DNA of 64,000 bases, taken from positions 6,197 to 70,196 of the forward strand of contig JALOAH010000008.1 in assembly GCA_023228865.1 (NCBI GenBank), read 5' to 3'. A program made the translations under genes and the position numbers. The notes under the pieces are model-generated. The model saw only the letters and a program-made list of their open reading frames with translations, was not told where the DNA came from and searched no databases. This DNA comes from Porticoccaceae bacterium (GTDB lineage Bacteria; Pseudomonadota; Gammaproteobacteria; Pseudomonadales; Porticoccaceae). Shown here one piece after another: positions 27,377 to 36,404 of the stretch. Each line of letters starts with the position of its first letter. Position 1 is the stretch's first letter.

Positions 27377-28372
27377 ATGAATATTACACTCTGTAAAATA
27401 GCAAGCGGATTTTGCCTGATGGCGCTGTGCTGCGCTGCCTTGGCAGAAAGTTCTCTGCTAATTCAGGCCAGAAACCTGTTCGGCCAGATTGAGGCTGCCA
27501 ATCCTTCTGATATCGATGACCCTGTTGCGCGTCTGGGACAGCAATTATTTTGGGACAAACGGGCGTCGGCGAATGCCGAGGTTGCGTGCGCCTCCTGCCA
27601 CCTTGCCGCCGAAGGCTCGTCAGATGCAAGGGTGCGCTCCCTGACGGCCAAGGGGACGCTCACCGCACGCCATTCCCAGCCGGTCTTTAACGCCGTTGGC
27701 CAGGTGGGATTGCGCTGGACTGGAGATCGCCCGGACGCTGCCGCCCAGGCGCGGGGTTCTCTCACCGGGTCGATGGGTTTTGCCTCCGACGAAAAAGCCA
27801 TGGAAAAACTTCAAGAACTGGGTTATGAACCCCTGTTTCGCGCCGCTTTTCCTGAAGATGAGCAGCCGTTGACTCCCCAGCGCTATGGCGAGGCCATTGC
27901 CGCCTACGAAAAAACCCTGACCACGCCAGCACCCTTTGACCGCTTTCTGGGTGGCGAAGAAACGGCGTTGACCCCTGAGCAGAAAAATGGCTTGCAGGAG
28001 TTCATGGCTGTGGGCTGCAGCGGCTGCCACAATGGCGCCCGCCTGGGGGGAGAAATGCTGCAGAAGTTTGGTATCTACGGCAATTATTGGCAACTGACCA
28101 ATTCCGAAACCATCGATAAGGGCAGGTTTGAAAACACCGGGAAAGCAGGGGATGAATATGTGTTCCGTGTCCCCATGTTGCGCAATATCGTCGCCACAGC
28201 CCCTTATTTTCACGACGGCTCAGTGGTGTCGCTGGAAGACGCCGTGGCTATTATGGCCGAGTTGCAACTGGGAAAGACACTGGAAGCTCAGTCTGTAAAA
28301 TCCATCGTCACCTTTTTGCAGAGTTTGAGCGGTGAGGTGCCTGAGCATTACAAAGCCCCGGACTTGCCGTGA
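27377..28372 (+). CDS. Di-haem cytochrome c peroxidase (CcpA/MauG superfamily), periplasmic
   Basis: 331 residues with a signal peptide (KIASGFCLMALCCAALAES). Two haem c sites are visible: CASCH near residue 75 and CSGCH near residue 215, each within its own domain. RFENTGKAGDEYVFRVPMLRNI and TAPYFHDGSV are family blocks, the latter with the conserved His. It would reduce hydrogen peroxide in the periplasm. The neighbours give no further hint. Members of the superfamily also include MauG-type enzymes, so the substrate is inferred. Confidence 0.9.
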   Translation: MNITLCKIASGFCLMALCCAALAESSLLIQARNLFGQIEAANPSDIDDPVARLGQQLFWDKRASANAEVACASCHLAAEGSSDARVRSLTAKGTLTARHSQPVFNAVGQVGLRWTGDRPDAAAQARGSLTGSMGFASDEKAMEKLQELGYEPLFRAAFPEDEQPLTPQRYGEAIAAYEKTLTTPAPFDRFLGGEETALTPEQKNGLQEFMAVGCSGCHNGARLGGEMLQKFGIYGNYWQLTNSETIDKGRFENTGKAGDEYVFRVPMLRNIVATAPYFHDGSVVSLEDAVAIMAELQLGKTLEAQSVKSIVTFLQSLSGEVPEHYKAPDLP

Positions 28373-28444
28373 CTATTGCAACCCAGCGCCATTCGCCTCT
28401 GGCAAGTCTGAGATGGCTGAGATGGCTGAGATGAACAGTGAGAA

Positions 28445-28484
28445 CAAAAAAATACCCCGAGGATTTCTCCGCGGAGTATTTTAA
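28445..28484 (-). terminator. Terminator of rhlE (possibly bidirectional)
   Basis: Read on the - strand, AAAATAC..CCG pairs with CGG..GTATTTT and is followed by a T run. It stands between the convergent peroxidase and rhlE genes. Just to its left, 28409-28434 holds three copies of a 9-base tandem unit (TGAGATGGC). Confidence 0.65.
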
Positions 28485-28602
28485 AGACACTGTGGAAACA
28501 GGCTGGCCTGAGTGCTTTGGCTCAAGATAGAGCCTGGCGCTGTGGCGCGCCGTCACGGTTTCGTCAGATGCCCTGCAGCCGGTGGCGATTGCAGGGCAAA
28601 AT

Positions 28603-29904
28603 TTAAGACTCTGAAGCGCCTCTGCCGCGAAAGCGCCTGTTGCTTGAGTTATTGCCCGGTGCCCGTTTTTGCTGGCCATTGCTCGAATTTCCCGAAGGTC
28701 TGGAACGGTTGCTGGAGCGGCCGCGATTGTTGCTGGCGGCGGTTTTTGGCGCGTACTGGGGCAGGGGCTTGGAAAGCTCAAAGCCGGGAATTTCCGTTCT
28801 TGGAATGGCTTTGCCAATGAGGCGTTCAATGGCGCGGAGCATATCCACTTCTTCATCGCAGACCAGTGAAAAGGCTTCTCCTTCGGCCCCAGCGCGACCG
28901 GTGCGGCCAATGCGGTGGACATAATCCTCAGGCACCTGGGGCAGGTCGAAATTGATGACATGGGGCAGCTGACTGATGTCGATACCCCTGGCTGCGATAT
29001 CGGTGGCAACAAGAATCTGCAGTTTGCCCGCCTTGAACTCCGCCAGAACCTTGGTGCGGTGATTTTGGCTTTTGTTGCCGTGAATGGCGCCGGCAGCGAT
29101 GCCATTTTTGCCGAGAAACTCCACCAGTTTATTGGCGCCGTGCTTGGTGCGGCTGAACACCAGCGCCTGGTAGAGGCTTTTTTCCTTGATCAGGTGACAG
29201 AGGAGGGCGGGCTTATTGCCTTTGTCCACGGGAATAATGGTTTGGGCAACGGATTCGGCGGCGGTGTTTCTGGGGGTTACGCTGATCTCCGCCGGGTTGT
29301 GAATAAAGCCGCGGGCGAGCTGGCGAATTTCATCGGAGAAGGTTGCTGAAAACAGCAGGTTCTGGCGCTGCTTGGGCAGAAGCGGCAGAATGCGGCGAAT
29401 ATCGCGAATAAACCCCATGTCGAGCATGCGATCCGCTTCATCGAGGACAAAAATTTCCACTTCGTCGAGGCGAACGACTTTCTGTTGATGGAGATCGAGC
29501 AGACGCCCCGGCGTGGCGACGAGAATGTCCACCCCTTTGCGCAAAATTTTGATCTGGGGGTTAATGCTGACGCCGCCAAACACCACCGTGGATGTCAGTT
29601 TCAAATATTTGCCGTAGGTGAGCACAGATTCGTGAACCTGGGCGGCGAGTTCTCTGGTGGGGGTGAGCACTAATACCCTGGGATTTGGGCTGGTTTTGGC
29701 TTTGGCGCGATTGTTGAGCAACTGGAGCATGGGCAGGGTAAAGCCTGCGGTTTTACCGGTGCCTGTCTGTGCAGCAGCCATCAGGTCGCCGCCCTTGAGA
29801 ATAACAGGGATGCCCTGTTCTTGAATGGCGGATGGCGTGGTGTAGCCTTTTTCTTCGACAGCACGCAGCAGTGCCGACTCAAGGCCGAGGTCATTAAATG
29901 TCAT
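28603..29904 (-). CDS. rhlE: RhlE-type DEAD-box ATP-dependent RNA helicase
   Basis: 433 residues from the ATG at 29904 ([20 protein letters not shown]), the family start; the frame extends to 30012 without support. Q motif, Walker [16 protein letters not shown] box [16 protein letters not shown], and the C-terminal helicase lobe with [10 protein letters not shown] are all present. The tail from about 375 is low-complexity, rich in Arg, Ser, Asn and Gly, as in RNA-binding RhlE tails. It unwinds RNA in ribosome assembly and RNA decay. Confidence 0.95.
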   Translation of the reverse strand: MTFNDLGLESALLRAVEEKGYTTPSAIQEQGIPVILKGGDLMAAAQTGTGKTAGFTLPMLQLLNNRAKAKTSPNPRVLVLTPTRELAAQVHESVLTYGKYLKLTSTVVFGGVSINPQIKILRKGVDILVATPGRLLDLHQQKVVRLDEVEIFVLDEADRMLDMGFIRDIRRILPLLPKQRQNLLFSATFSDEIRQLARGFIHNPAEISVTPRNTAAESVAQTIIPVDKGNKPALLCHLIKEKSLYQALVFSRTKHGANKLVEFLGKNGIAAGAIHGNKSQNHRTKVLAEFKAGKLQILVATDIAARGIDISQLPHVINFDLPQVPEDYVHRIGRTGRAGAEGEAFSLVCDEEVDMLRAIERLIGKAIPRTEIPGFELSKPLPQYAPKTAASNNRGRSSNRSRPSGNSSNGQQKRAPGNNSSNRRFRGRGASES

Positions 29905-30524
29905 AGATTTTTCCGTGATCCCCGGTTTGGGGATGAATAAAAACAGGGGTATTCCTGGAAGGGGTGATACGCCGGTCTGTTGCCGGTGATGAATTTTCGG
30001 TCGTCGGTTCACTGGCTAAACCTGACGACCAACCTGCGCAGTCTCAACAAAGTGGCAGGTAATGGCTGTTAATCGAAAAGCGGGTTGGGACGCTGTTTGC
30101 CGTGAACGGCCATAAGTCCAACTGCTTTCGGCGCCCATGGTAACCGTAACATTATGAAAAAACAATAAAATATTTTGATCTTTCGGCAACGGGTGGCAGG
30201 AGTCGCGACAATTGCTTTCTTAGGGGCTGTTTACATAATAGAATTCGAGGCCGGTTTTTTGTGTCCTCCTGCTAAAGCTGTCAATAGCAGGGGCGCGCAA
30301 ACGGGCAGGTCTCTCCATCCCTGGAAAATCTTGCCTGGAGTGCGGCTGTACTCATTGGCATTAAGTTTGTATTATTTTCTCAACGTTGGTTCGGTGCAGC
30401 GGTTGCCGAACTGTAAATGCCGCCAAGCCTGCTATAACCGCACAAACCCAGGATTTCAGCCTGTGTCTGGGCAATTTCGGACTAGGCTCGCAAAAACAAT
30501 GAAGAGAATACCCAGGAGAAATAC
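29905..30524. other. Non-coding gap between the divergent rhlE and pgi genes
   Basis: About 620 bases without a convincing gene. The longest open frame in it (30175-30537, +) has no ribosome binding site and a composition unlike neighbouring proteins. It must hold the promoters of rhlE and pgi; a TATTAT at 30370-30375 is a possible -10 but lacks a good -35. Confidence 0.5.
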
Positions 30525-30560
30525 ATGGCGGGATTAAACGCAAGGATAGTTTTTGCATGA
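30525..30560 (+). CDS. Possible 11-residue leader peptide overlapping pgi
   Basis: ATG at 30525 with AGGAG six bases ahead encodes MAGLNARIVFA and stops at a TGA that overlaps the pgi start codon (ATGA). It has the better ribosome binding site of the two, so it may couple or tune pgi translation. Too short for homology, hence low confidence. Confidence 0.35.
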   Translation: MAGLNARIVFA

Positions 30561-32146
30561 ATGTCAGCGCTTTTAACCCGACTCAGACATCGCCCTGGCA
30601 GGCATTAAAAAAGATGGCCGCAGGCATTGAGGGGGTCGCCATAAAATCCCTGCTCGACAAAGATCCGTCGCGGGTCAAAAACTACAGTATTTCCTGTGGC
30701 GGGGTTTACCTCGATTATTCAAAAAATCTTGTCACCGATGATATTGTCGCCGCATTGCTGGCTCTGGCCGATGCTTCTCCCCTCATACAGCAGCGGCAAG
30801 CCATGTTTCGCGGCGATATCATCAATAACAGTGAGCAGCGCCCTGTGCTCCATTCGGCCGTCAGATTCACTGACCAACTGCGGGGGCAAGCAGGTCTGGG
30901 CACCTTGGTCGAGGACATTAATGCCCAGAAACAACAAATTTTTGCCATCAGCGAAAAAATTCGCAAAGGTCACTGGCTGGGAGCTACCGGCAAACCCATC
31001 ACCCAGATTGTCAATCTCGGCATCGGCGGCTCAGACCTGGGGCCGAAACTTGCCTGCAGCGCGTTAAAAGAATTTTCACACCCTGATATTGACTGCCATT
31101 TTGTCTCTAATGTCGATGGCGACATGATTCGCGCCACCTTGGCAAAACTCGATCCGGAAACAACCCTGGTCATTATTGCCAGTAAAAGTTTTACCACCCA
31201 GGACACCCTGCTCAATGCAAGTACGACAGCCACCTGGTTCAGTCAGGCATTGGGGTTGGCCAATCCCTACCACTCACCCCATTTCATTGCCGTCACTGCG
31301 GCGCCTGAAAAGGCGCTTAAACTGGGCATACAGGCAGAAAATGTGCTCCAGATTTGGCATTGGCTGGGGGGGCGTTATTCCCTGTGGTCGGCTATTGGTT
31401 TGGTGATTGCAATTAGTGTTGGTTACGATAATTTTACTGCCCTCCTCGAAGGTGCCAGAGCCATGGACGAGCATTTTCTCGCCGCACCCCTGGGGCAGAA
31501 TATGCCGGTGATACTGGCGTTGCTGGGAATTTGGTATGGCAATTTTCTCCGTGCCCAAACGTATGCCCTGATTCCCTATTGTGAGCGCCTGTTTCACTTG
31601 CCCTTTTATTTGCAACAGCTGGATATGGAGAGCAATGGCAAGTCTGTAAGCCAGAATGGCGCCGCCGTCGATTACACCACAGGCTCTGTGGTTTGGGGGC
31701 TGACAGGAACCAACAGCCAGCACAGTTTCTTCCAGTTGCTTCATCAGGGCACCCACCTGGTTCCGGTGGATTTTGTCGGTGTTGTTGAAGATGGACTCAG
31801 CAGTCCGGAGCATCACCGGGTGCTATTGGCGAATATGCTCGCGCAGGCTGCGGCACTGATGGCGGGAAATCAGGGTGACGATATTCCTGCCCATCGAAAG
31901 TGTTCCGGCAATCACCCTTCCAATACAATCCTGCTGGATTCCCTGACTCCCCGCAATCTGGGCACCTTGCTGGCGCTTTATGAGCACAAGGTTTTTGTTC
32001 AGGGTTGCATCTGGAATATCAATTCTTTTGATCAGTGGGGCGTTGAGCTGGGCAAGGCACTGGCGGGGGACTTGCTGAACGACAGCGGCAACAGAGATGC
32101 TTTCGATAGCTCAACCCTGGATTTGCTGACACGGGTTCGTCTCTGA
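30557..32146 (+). CDS. pgi: Glucose-6-phosphate isomerase
   Basis: 529 residues. The two PGI signatures are seen: GLTGTNSQHSFFQLLHQGT, and the second block near KVFVQGCIWNINSFDQWGVELGK. The sugar-phosphate loop ASKSFTTQDTLLNA and the catalytic region HRVLLAN with HKCSGN-like sequence (AHRKCSGNHPSNTILL) are intact. It interconverts glucose-6-P and fructose-6-P. An AAGGA lies about 10 bases before the ATG. No other sugar gene is nearby. Confidence 0.97.
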   Translation: MNVSAFNPTQTSPWQALKKMAAGIEGVAIKSLLDKDPSRVKNYSISCGGVYLDYSKNLVTDDIVAALLALADASPLIQQRQAMFRGDIINNSEQRPVLHSAVRFTDQLRGQAGLGTLVEDINAQKQQIFAISEKIRKGHWLGATGKPITQIVNLGIGGSDLGPKLACSALKEFSHPDIDCHFVSNVDGDMIRATLAKLDPETTLVIIASKSFTTQDTLLNASTTATWFSQALGLANPYHSPHFIAVTAAPEKALKLGIQAENVLQIWHWLGGRYSLWSAIGLVIAISVGYDNFTALLEGARAMDEHFLAAPLGQNMPVILALLGIWYGNFLRAQTYALIPYCERLFHLPFYLQQLDMESNGKSVSQNGAAVDYTTGSVVWGLTGTNSQHSFFQLLHQGTHLVPVDFVGVVEDGLSSPEHHRVLLANMLAQAAALMAGNQGDDIPAHRKCSGNHPSNTILLDSLTPRNLGTLLALYEHKVFVQGCIWNINSFDQWGVELGKALAGDLLNDSGNRDAFDSSTLDLLTRVRL

Positions 32147-32192
32147 GGGGCTAACCCGAAAACTGCACCAGCACAGTGTCAATGGGGATTTT

Positions 32193-32240
32193 CGATGCCC
32201 TCTCTGTACGCGGCCATCGCAACGTACAGAGAGGGCATCG
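32193..32240. repeat. Long perfect inverted repeat between pgi and moeA
   Basis: GATGCCCTCTCTGTACG (32194-32210) is followed by a 12-base spacer and its exact complement (32223-32239); one further flanking C-G pair extends it to 18. No T run follows, so it is not a normal intrinsic terminator. It lies between convergent genes. Confidence 0.7.
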
Positions 32241-32326
32241 GCCAACTCCGGCGGCAAAATTCTGGCAACCGGCGCAGCTTTCAGGCCATCAGCAACAATG
32301 TATCCAGCGCTGTTTTTGCCGGAAAA

Positions 32327-33583
32327 TTATCGCAGTGCCCGGTCGTAGGGTTGAAAGGCAACCAGTTCTCCCGCCTGGAGATCGCCTTTTTCCCTGGGAA
32401 TGACGATGTAGCCATTACTTTCCGTAAATGAACTCAAAATTCCTGAGCCCTGGGCGGTACTGGCGCTGACAGTAGCATTTCCCTGGTCGTCGACGCTGAG
32501 CTGGCCGCGGAGAAATTCGGTGCGTCCCGAGTGGCGTTTAAAGCCGTGAGCCAGTGGCGCCTGAATTTGCAGCCTGGGTTTAACCTGTTCCCCCGCCATT
32601 TTGCACAGCGCCGGTATGGCCAGCTGGTCGAGAGTGACGACGGCGGATACCGGGTTGCCGGGAAGGCCAAAAAAAACCGGCGGCGCAGCAGTTTTTTCCG
32701 CAAGCTTGCCCAAACGTCCATATACAAAGGGTTTTCCAGGTTTAATCGCCACTTTCCAAAAATTGATTTCGCCAATTTTGAGCAGTACTTTCTTGATATA
32801 GTCGGCGTCGCCGACGGAGACGCCACCGGAAGAAATAATGACATCGCTGTTTTCCGCCGCCCTTGAAAAGGCATCTTCAATGGCCTGCTCGGTATCGACA
32901 ATAATGCCTAAATCAAGCACATCGAAGCCCAGTTTTCTGAGCATGGCGCAAATAACAAAACCGTTGGATTCGTAGATGCCGCCCGGCGTCAGAGTTGCGC
33001 CGGGGCTGCACAACTCATCGCCGCTGGAAAAAACTGCAATACGGAGGGGTTTGTACACCCTCAGACTGGTTATCCCCAGGGAAGCCAGCAAGCCAATATC
33101 TACGGGGGTGAGACGGCGTCCCGCTGTCAGCACGGTGTCGCCCCTGTCAATATCTTCACCGGCGCGGCGAACATGCTGACCCGGTTTCACAGGCTTGGAA
33201 AAATAAATCTGGTCGCCAGTGGCGCTGGTGTTTTCCTGCATTTCCACCGCATCCGCATCTGTGGGCATGACTGCGCCGGTCATAATACGAATACATTCGC
33301 CGGGATTGATTCGTCCTGAGTAGGGGTGTCCGGCGTAGGACTGACCGACAAGTTTGAGACAGGTATTGGCAGCGACGTCGCCGGCGCGCAAGGCGTAGCC
33401 GTCCATTGCCGAGTTGTCGCTGGCGGGAACCTGAAGGGAAGCGCGGATGTCTGTGGCCAGAATTCTGTTTAATGCCAGGGGCAGGGGTATGTCTTCACTG
33501 TCGAGGGTGCAGTTAACATCGTTAATCAAGTTGTTGCAGGCTTTTTCAAAGGAAAGCAGGCCTGTAGCGTCACAGCAGTCCAT
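32327..33583 (-). CDS. moeA: MoeA, molybdopterin molybdenumtransferase
   Basis: 418 residues. The opening region is followed by VPASDNSAMDGYALRAGD, the GEArich block PGECIRIMTGAVMPTDADAVEMQEN, and the MPT-binding domain with SSGGVSVGDADYIKKVL and FGLPGNPVSAVVTLDQL. It inserts molybdate into adenylated molybdopterin, giving the cofactor NarG needs. The ribosome binding site (AAGGGGAAG) lies in the end of narL, one base upstream, so the two are one operon. Pairing of a Moco gene with narL is functionally sensible. Confidence 0.95.
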   Translation of the reverse strand: MDCCDATGLLSFEKACNNLINDVNCTLDSEDIPLPLALNRILATDIRASLQVPASDNSAMDGYALRAGDVAANTCLKLVGQSYAGHPYSGRINPGECIRIMTGAVMPTDADAVEMQENTSATGDQIYFSKPVKPGQHVRRAGEDIDRGDTVLTAGRRLTPVDIGLLASLGITSLRVYKPLRIAVFSSGDELCSPGATLTPGGIYESNGFVICAMLRKLGFDVLDLGIIVDTEQAIEDAFSRAAENSDVIISSGGVSVGDADYIKKVLLKIGEINFWKVAIKPGKPFVYGRLGKLAEKTAAPPVFFGLPGNPVSAVVTLDQLAIPALCKMAGEQVKPRLQIQAPLAHGFKRHSGRTEFLRGQLSVDDQGNATVSASTAQGSGILSSFTESNGYIVIPREKGDLQAGELVAFQPYDRALR

Positions 33584-33584
33584 G

Positions 33585-34238
33585 TTACTTCCCCTTGTTG
33601 TGGTTGATCATCAATACGGCTGCTTCAACCCTGGAGCGCAAGCCCAGCTTCTTCAGTAAATGTTTGACATGAACCTTGACCGTGCCGTCAGAGATGTCGA
33701 GCTCACGGGCAATGAGCTTGTTGCTCAAGCCCTTGGAGATCAATTTAAGAATTTCCATTTCTCGGCTCGTGAGGGAAACCAGTAGCGAGGCGCGCTGGCT
33801 GCTTTCCGGCTTGCGAATGGCCTGGGCGAGAACAGAGGTGAGTTTCTCGCTGATGACCATTTTGCCGCTTACCGCTTCCTTGATTTTTTCCAGCAGTTCA
33901 CCGGGATCCATGTCTTTAAGCAGGTAACCATCGGCGCCGTGACTGATGGCAGTGATGACATCTTCATCATTGTCAGAAACCGTGTACATGACAATAAGGC
34001 TGGTAATTTCTGCGGCGCGCATCGCTCGCAATGTGTCGAGGCCATCCATGCCGTGCATGTTTAAATCGAGAATGATCAGGTCTGGAGACAGCTCCTGGGA
34101 AATTTTAAGGGCTTCAGTGCCTGAAGAGACTTCACCGACTACCTGGAGTTCATCGTCAAGTTCGATCAGCTGGCGCAGCCCCTTGCGAAGCAGGGGATGA
34201 TCATCTACCAATAAAATAGTCGCTGGTTGTTCAGTCAT
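33585..34238 (-). CDS. narL: NarL-type response regulator
   Basis: 217 residues from the ATG at 34238 (MTEQPATILLVDDHPLLRKGL). Receiver domain with the acidic pocket (VDDHP) and phospho-acceptor Asp in PDLIILDLNMHGMDGL; the signalling Thr/Ser and Lys (LKDMDPGEL) are in place. The C-terminal LuxR/NarL helix-turn-helix shows LTSREMEILKLISKGLSNKLIARELDISDGTVKVHVKHL. It binds TACYYMT heptamers after phosphorylation by NarX, which is encoded 22 kb away in this window. NarP is the alternative name, less likely given narX. Confidence 0.93.
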   Translation of the reverse strand: MTEQPATILLVDDHPLLRKGLRQLIELDDELQVVGEVSSGTEALKISQELSPDLIILDLNMHGMDGLDTLRAMRAAEITSLIVMYTVSDNDEDVITAISHGADGYLLKDMDPGELLEKIKEAVSGKMVISEKLTSVLAQAIRKPESSQRASLLVSLTSREMEILKLISKGLSNKLIARELDISDGTVKVHVKHLLKKLGLRSRVEAAVLMINHNKGK

Positions 34239-34315
34239 TATTGAATCTCTGTTTGGCAATAACGCTATCAAGTTTACCTTTAGTTGTAGGGTAGCGACAA
34301 ACCCTCCGGAAATGA

Positions 34316-34329
34316 TTGATATATATCAT
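34316..34329. promoter_or_regulatory. FNR-type box between narL and narK (distal)
   Basis: TTGATatatATCAT, one mismatch from the FNR consensus. Its spacing would allow class II activation of narL on the - strand (start near 34281), though the -10 there is poor, or a remote role at narK. Confidence 0.45.
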
Positions 34330-34403
34330 GTTCCATCATCAGTGAAGAAACGGTTAGCCGTTGCCGGTAATACCCATCTTTGATTTAGGCACTAAACAAA
34401 AAA

Positions 34404-34445
34404 TTGTTTAAATTCAACAGCCAGAAAAATTAATACCCCTATTGT
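34404..34445 (+). promoter_or_regulatory. FNR-type box and -10 for narK (proximal)
   Basis: TTGTTtaaaTTCAA (34404-34417), two mismatches, with TATTGT (34440-34445) at the right distance for a class II FNR promoter and a start near 34452. A 7-2-7 NarL-like site overlaps the -10. Confidence 0.4.
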
Positions 34446-34449
34446 GGTA
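34434..34449. promoter_or_regulatory. NarL/NarP-type 7-2-7 site and isolated heptamers upstream of narK
   Basis: TACCCCT-AT-TGTGGTA has one perfect TACYYMT heptamer and a partner with two mismatches at the 7-2-7 spacing. Two more single heptamers stand at 34371-34377 (TACCCAT) and 34479-34485 (TACCCCT). The cluster is too dense for chance in 115 bases and fits a nitrate-controlled narK/narL intergenic region. Confidence 0.5.
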
Positions 34450-34553
34450 TTCGAAAGAGGGGGCTGATGGCGGTTTTATACCCCTCAATACGCATTGTTT
34501 AGCCAGGGTGCTCCAGCCATAGTTTGATTGAAACTACCACTCGGAGAAGAGTT

Positions 34554-36167
34554 ATGGCTGACCTTTATAAATGGGAGCCAGAAAATCAAGAATTCTGGAA
34601 TACCCAAGGGCGTTCAATTGCAAATCGCAACCTCTGGATATCCATACCCTGCCTGCTATGCGGCTTTGCAGTATGGCTCTATTGGGGCATTATCACTGTC
34701 CAGATGATGAATGTGGGGCTGCCATTCAGTGCTGAAGATTTGTTTACCCTCAGCGCCATTGCCGGCCTTTCCGGTGCAACTCTTCGCATACCCAGCAGCT
34801 TTTTTATTCGCTTCTGCGGTGGCCGCAATACCATCTTTTTTACAACCTCACTGTTGATTATTCCCGCGTTCTTTACCGGGGTCGCCCTGCAAAACCCGGC
34901 AACTCCCCTGTGGCACTATCAGCTTCTTGCCCTGCTTTCAGGGATTGGCGGCGGCAATTTTGCCGCGTCAATGTCCAATATCAGTTTCTTCTTTCCCAAG
35001 AGCCGCCAGGGGCTGGCGCTGGGTTTGAATGCGGGTCTGGGTAATTTCGGTGTAACCACCATGCAGATTCTCATTCCCTTATTTATGACCTACGGTGTTT
35101 TTGGCGCTCTTGGCGGCGATCCTGTGACTCTGGTGAGTCCGTCGGGAACCCTGATCGGCAAAATCCCTGTAGGCACAGACACCTGGATACAGAATGGCGG
35201 TTTTTTGTGGTTGCTGCTGCTGGTGCCGCTGGCATTTCTTTCCTGGTTTGGCATGAACAATATTCAAACCCCCGAAGTGTCTCCCAATGTGGGCAATCCC
35301 CTGATTGCCATGGCGAGAATGACTCTGATGCTGAGCATGGGGTTGGCCACCGCTGCCGTGGGCTTGTGGCTTATTTTGCCTGCATCGGCCAATGGTTCGG
35401 GCTACCCCATTCCAAAAGAACTTGTGCTGGTGTTTGTGATTGCCTTCACGGTCATGTCACTGAAGGTTCTGCCCGGTGAAATTGGTAAAAGCCTGAGTCG
35501 GCAATATAAAATTTTTAACAATAAGCACACCTGGGTAATGAGTGTTATCTACACCATGACCTTCGGTTCGTTTATCGGCTTTTCTGCGGCATTTCCCCTG
35601 GCAATCAAAGTGATTTTTGGCTATCAGCATCTGGAAGTGAACGGCGTTATGACCCATGACGTCATCAATGCCAATGCCCCAAGCGCACTGATGTATGCCT
35701 GGATGGCTCCCTTTATTGGCGCGCTAATTCGCCCTGTGGGGGGGTGGATAGCGGATAAATTTGGCGGCGCCGCAGTCACCCATGCCTGTTCCATTGTTAT
35801 GGTAATTTCAAGCCTGGGTGTGGCCTACTACATGTCTGCCGCCTATCAGTCGGCGACCCCGGAACAGTATTTTGTACCTTTCTTTCTTCTCTTTCTGGTG
35901 TTGTTTGCGGCCACAGGTATTGGCAATGGCTCCACCTTTCGCACCATCGCTGTGGTCTTTCCCAAAGAGCAGGCAGGCCCGGTGCTGGGCTGGACATCAG
36001 CCATAGCTGCCTACGGCGCATTCTATATTCCCAAAGTACTTGGCGAGCAGATCAGTGCGGGAAATCCCGAAACAGCCCTGATAGGGTTCGCCATGTTTTA
36101 TGCGATTTGCGTGTTGATAAACTGGTGGTTCTATCTGCGCAAAGACGGCGAATTTTATAATCCTTGA
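34554..36167 (+). CDS. narK: NarK-type nitrate/nitrite transporter (NNP family)
   Basis: 537 residues from the ATG at 34554, which has GGAGAAGAG before it. Close to E. coli NarK by eye: the start YKWEPENQEFWNTQGRSIANRN and RNLWISIPCLL, the NNP signatures GGGNFAASMSNISFFFPK and GLNAGLGNFGVTTMQ, and later GIGNGSTFRTIAVVF. Twelve membrane segments are expected. The loop between segments 6 and 7 is about 75 residues longer than in E. coli NarK. It exchanges nitrate and nitrite across the inner membrane during nitrate respiration. It is divergent from narL-moeA, and FNR and NarL sites lie between. Confidence 0.94.
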   Translation: MADLYKWEPENQEFWNTQGRSIANRNLWISIPCLLCGFAVWLYWGIITVQMMNVGLPFSAEDLFTLSAIAGLSGATLRIPSSFFIRFCGGRNTIFFTTSLLIIPAFFTGVALQNPATPLWHYQLLALLSGIGGGNFAASMSNISFFFPKSRQGLALGLNAGLGNFGVTTMQILIPLFMTYGVFGALGGDPVTLVSPSGTLIGKIPVGTDTWIQNGGFLWLLLLVPLAFLSWFGMNNIQTPEVSPNVGNPLIAMARMTLMLSMGLATAAVGLWLILPASANGSGYPIPKELVLVFVIAFTVMSLKVLPGEIGKSLSRQYKIFNNKHTWVMSVIYTMTFGSFIGFSAAFPLAIKVIFGYQHLEVNGVMTHDVINANAPSALMYAWMAPFIGALIRPVGGWIADKFGGAAVTHACSIVMVISSLGVAYYMSAAYQSATPEQYFVPFFLLFLVLFAATGIGNGSTFRTIAVVFPKEQAGPVLGWTSAIAAYGAFYIPKVLGEQISAGNPETALIGFAMFYAICVLINWWFYLRKDGEFYNP

Positions 36168-36219
36168 TAAATTATTCCCTGATGCCATTCAGACAAATGC
36201 GTGAATGGCAATTTTTGAG

Positions 36220-36254
36220 CGGAATGCCTGCACAGACTGGCATTCCGTTTTTTT
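36220..36254 (+). terminator. Rho-independent terminator of narK
   Basis: CGGAATGCC (36220-36228) and GGCATTCCG (36239-36247), loop of 10, followed by seven T. Confidence 0.9.
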
Positions 36255-36277
36255 ACCGGTACAAAAAATTAGATCAG

Positions 36278-36346
36278 AGGTGAATAGCGAAGCCTGCTCG
36301 CGATTCGGTTTAAGGAGGAATATCGCGAGCAGGATTCGCACCTGAA
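36278..36346. repeat. Inverted pair of REP-like sequences (BIME-like)
   Basis: The left arm GAAGCCTGCTCGCGAT (36289-36304) and right arm ATCGCGAGCAGGATTC are near-perfect inverted copies with a short spacer. Each arm contains its own small hairpin of the form GCGA-N7-TCGC. This is the layout of Pseudomonas-type REP pairs (GCGAgCCTGCTCGCGAT). It lies in the 237-base gap between narK and moaB, beyond the narK terminator. Confidence 0.6.
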
Positions 36347-36404
36347 AAATAGGGGAATGAAATTGAGGTTGCCGGCGCGGAAATTGCGCCAGCAGGGGAT
36401 AAAA

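Noticed and set aside
28409..28434. Short tandem repeat TGAGATGGC as the start of a CRISPR or satellite array
   Set aside because: Only three 9-base units and no spacers; most likely local slippage.
30175..30537. 120-residue frame before pgi
   Set aside because: No ribosome binding site, odd composition, and it would overlap the pgi leader; treated as intergenic.
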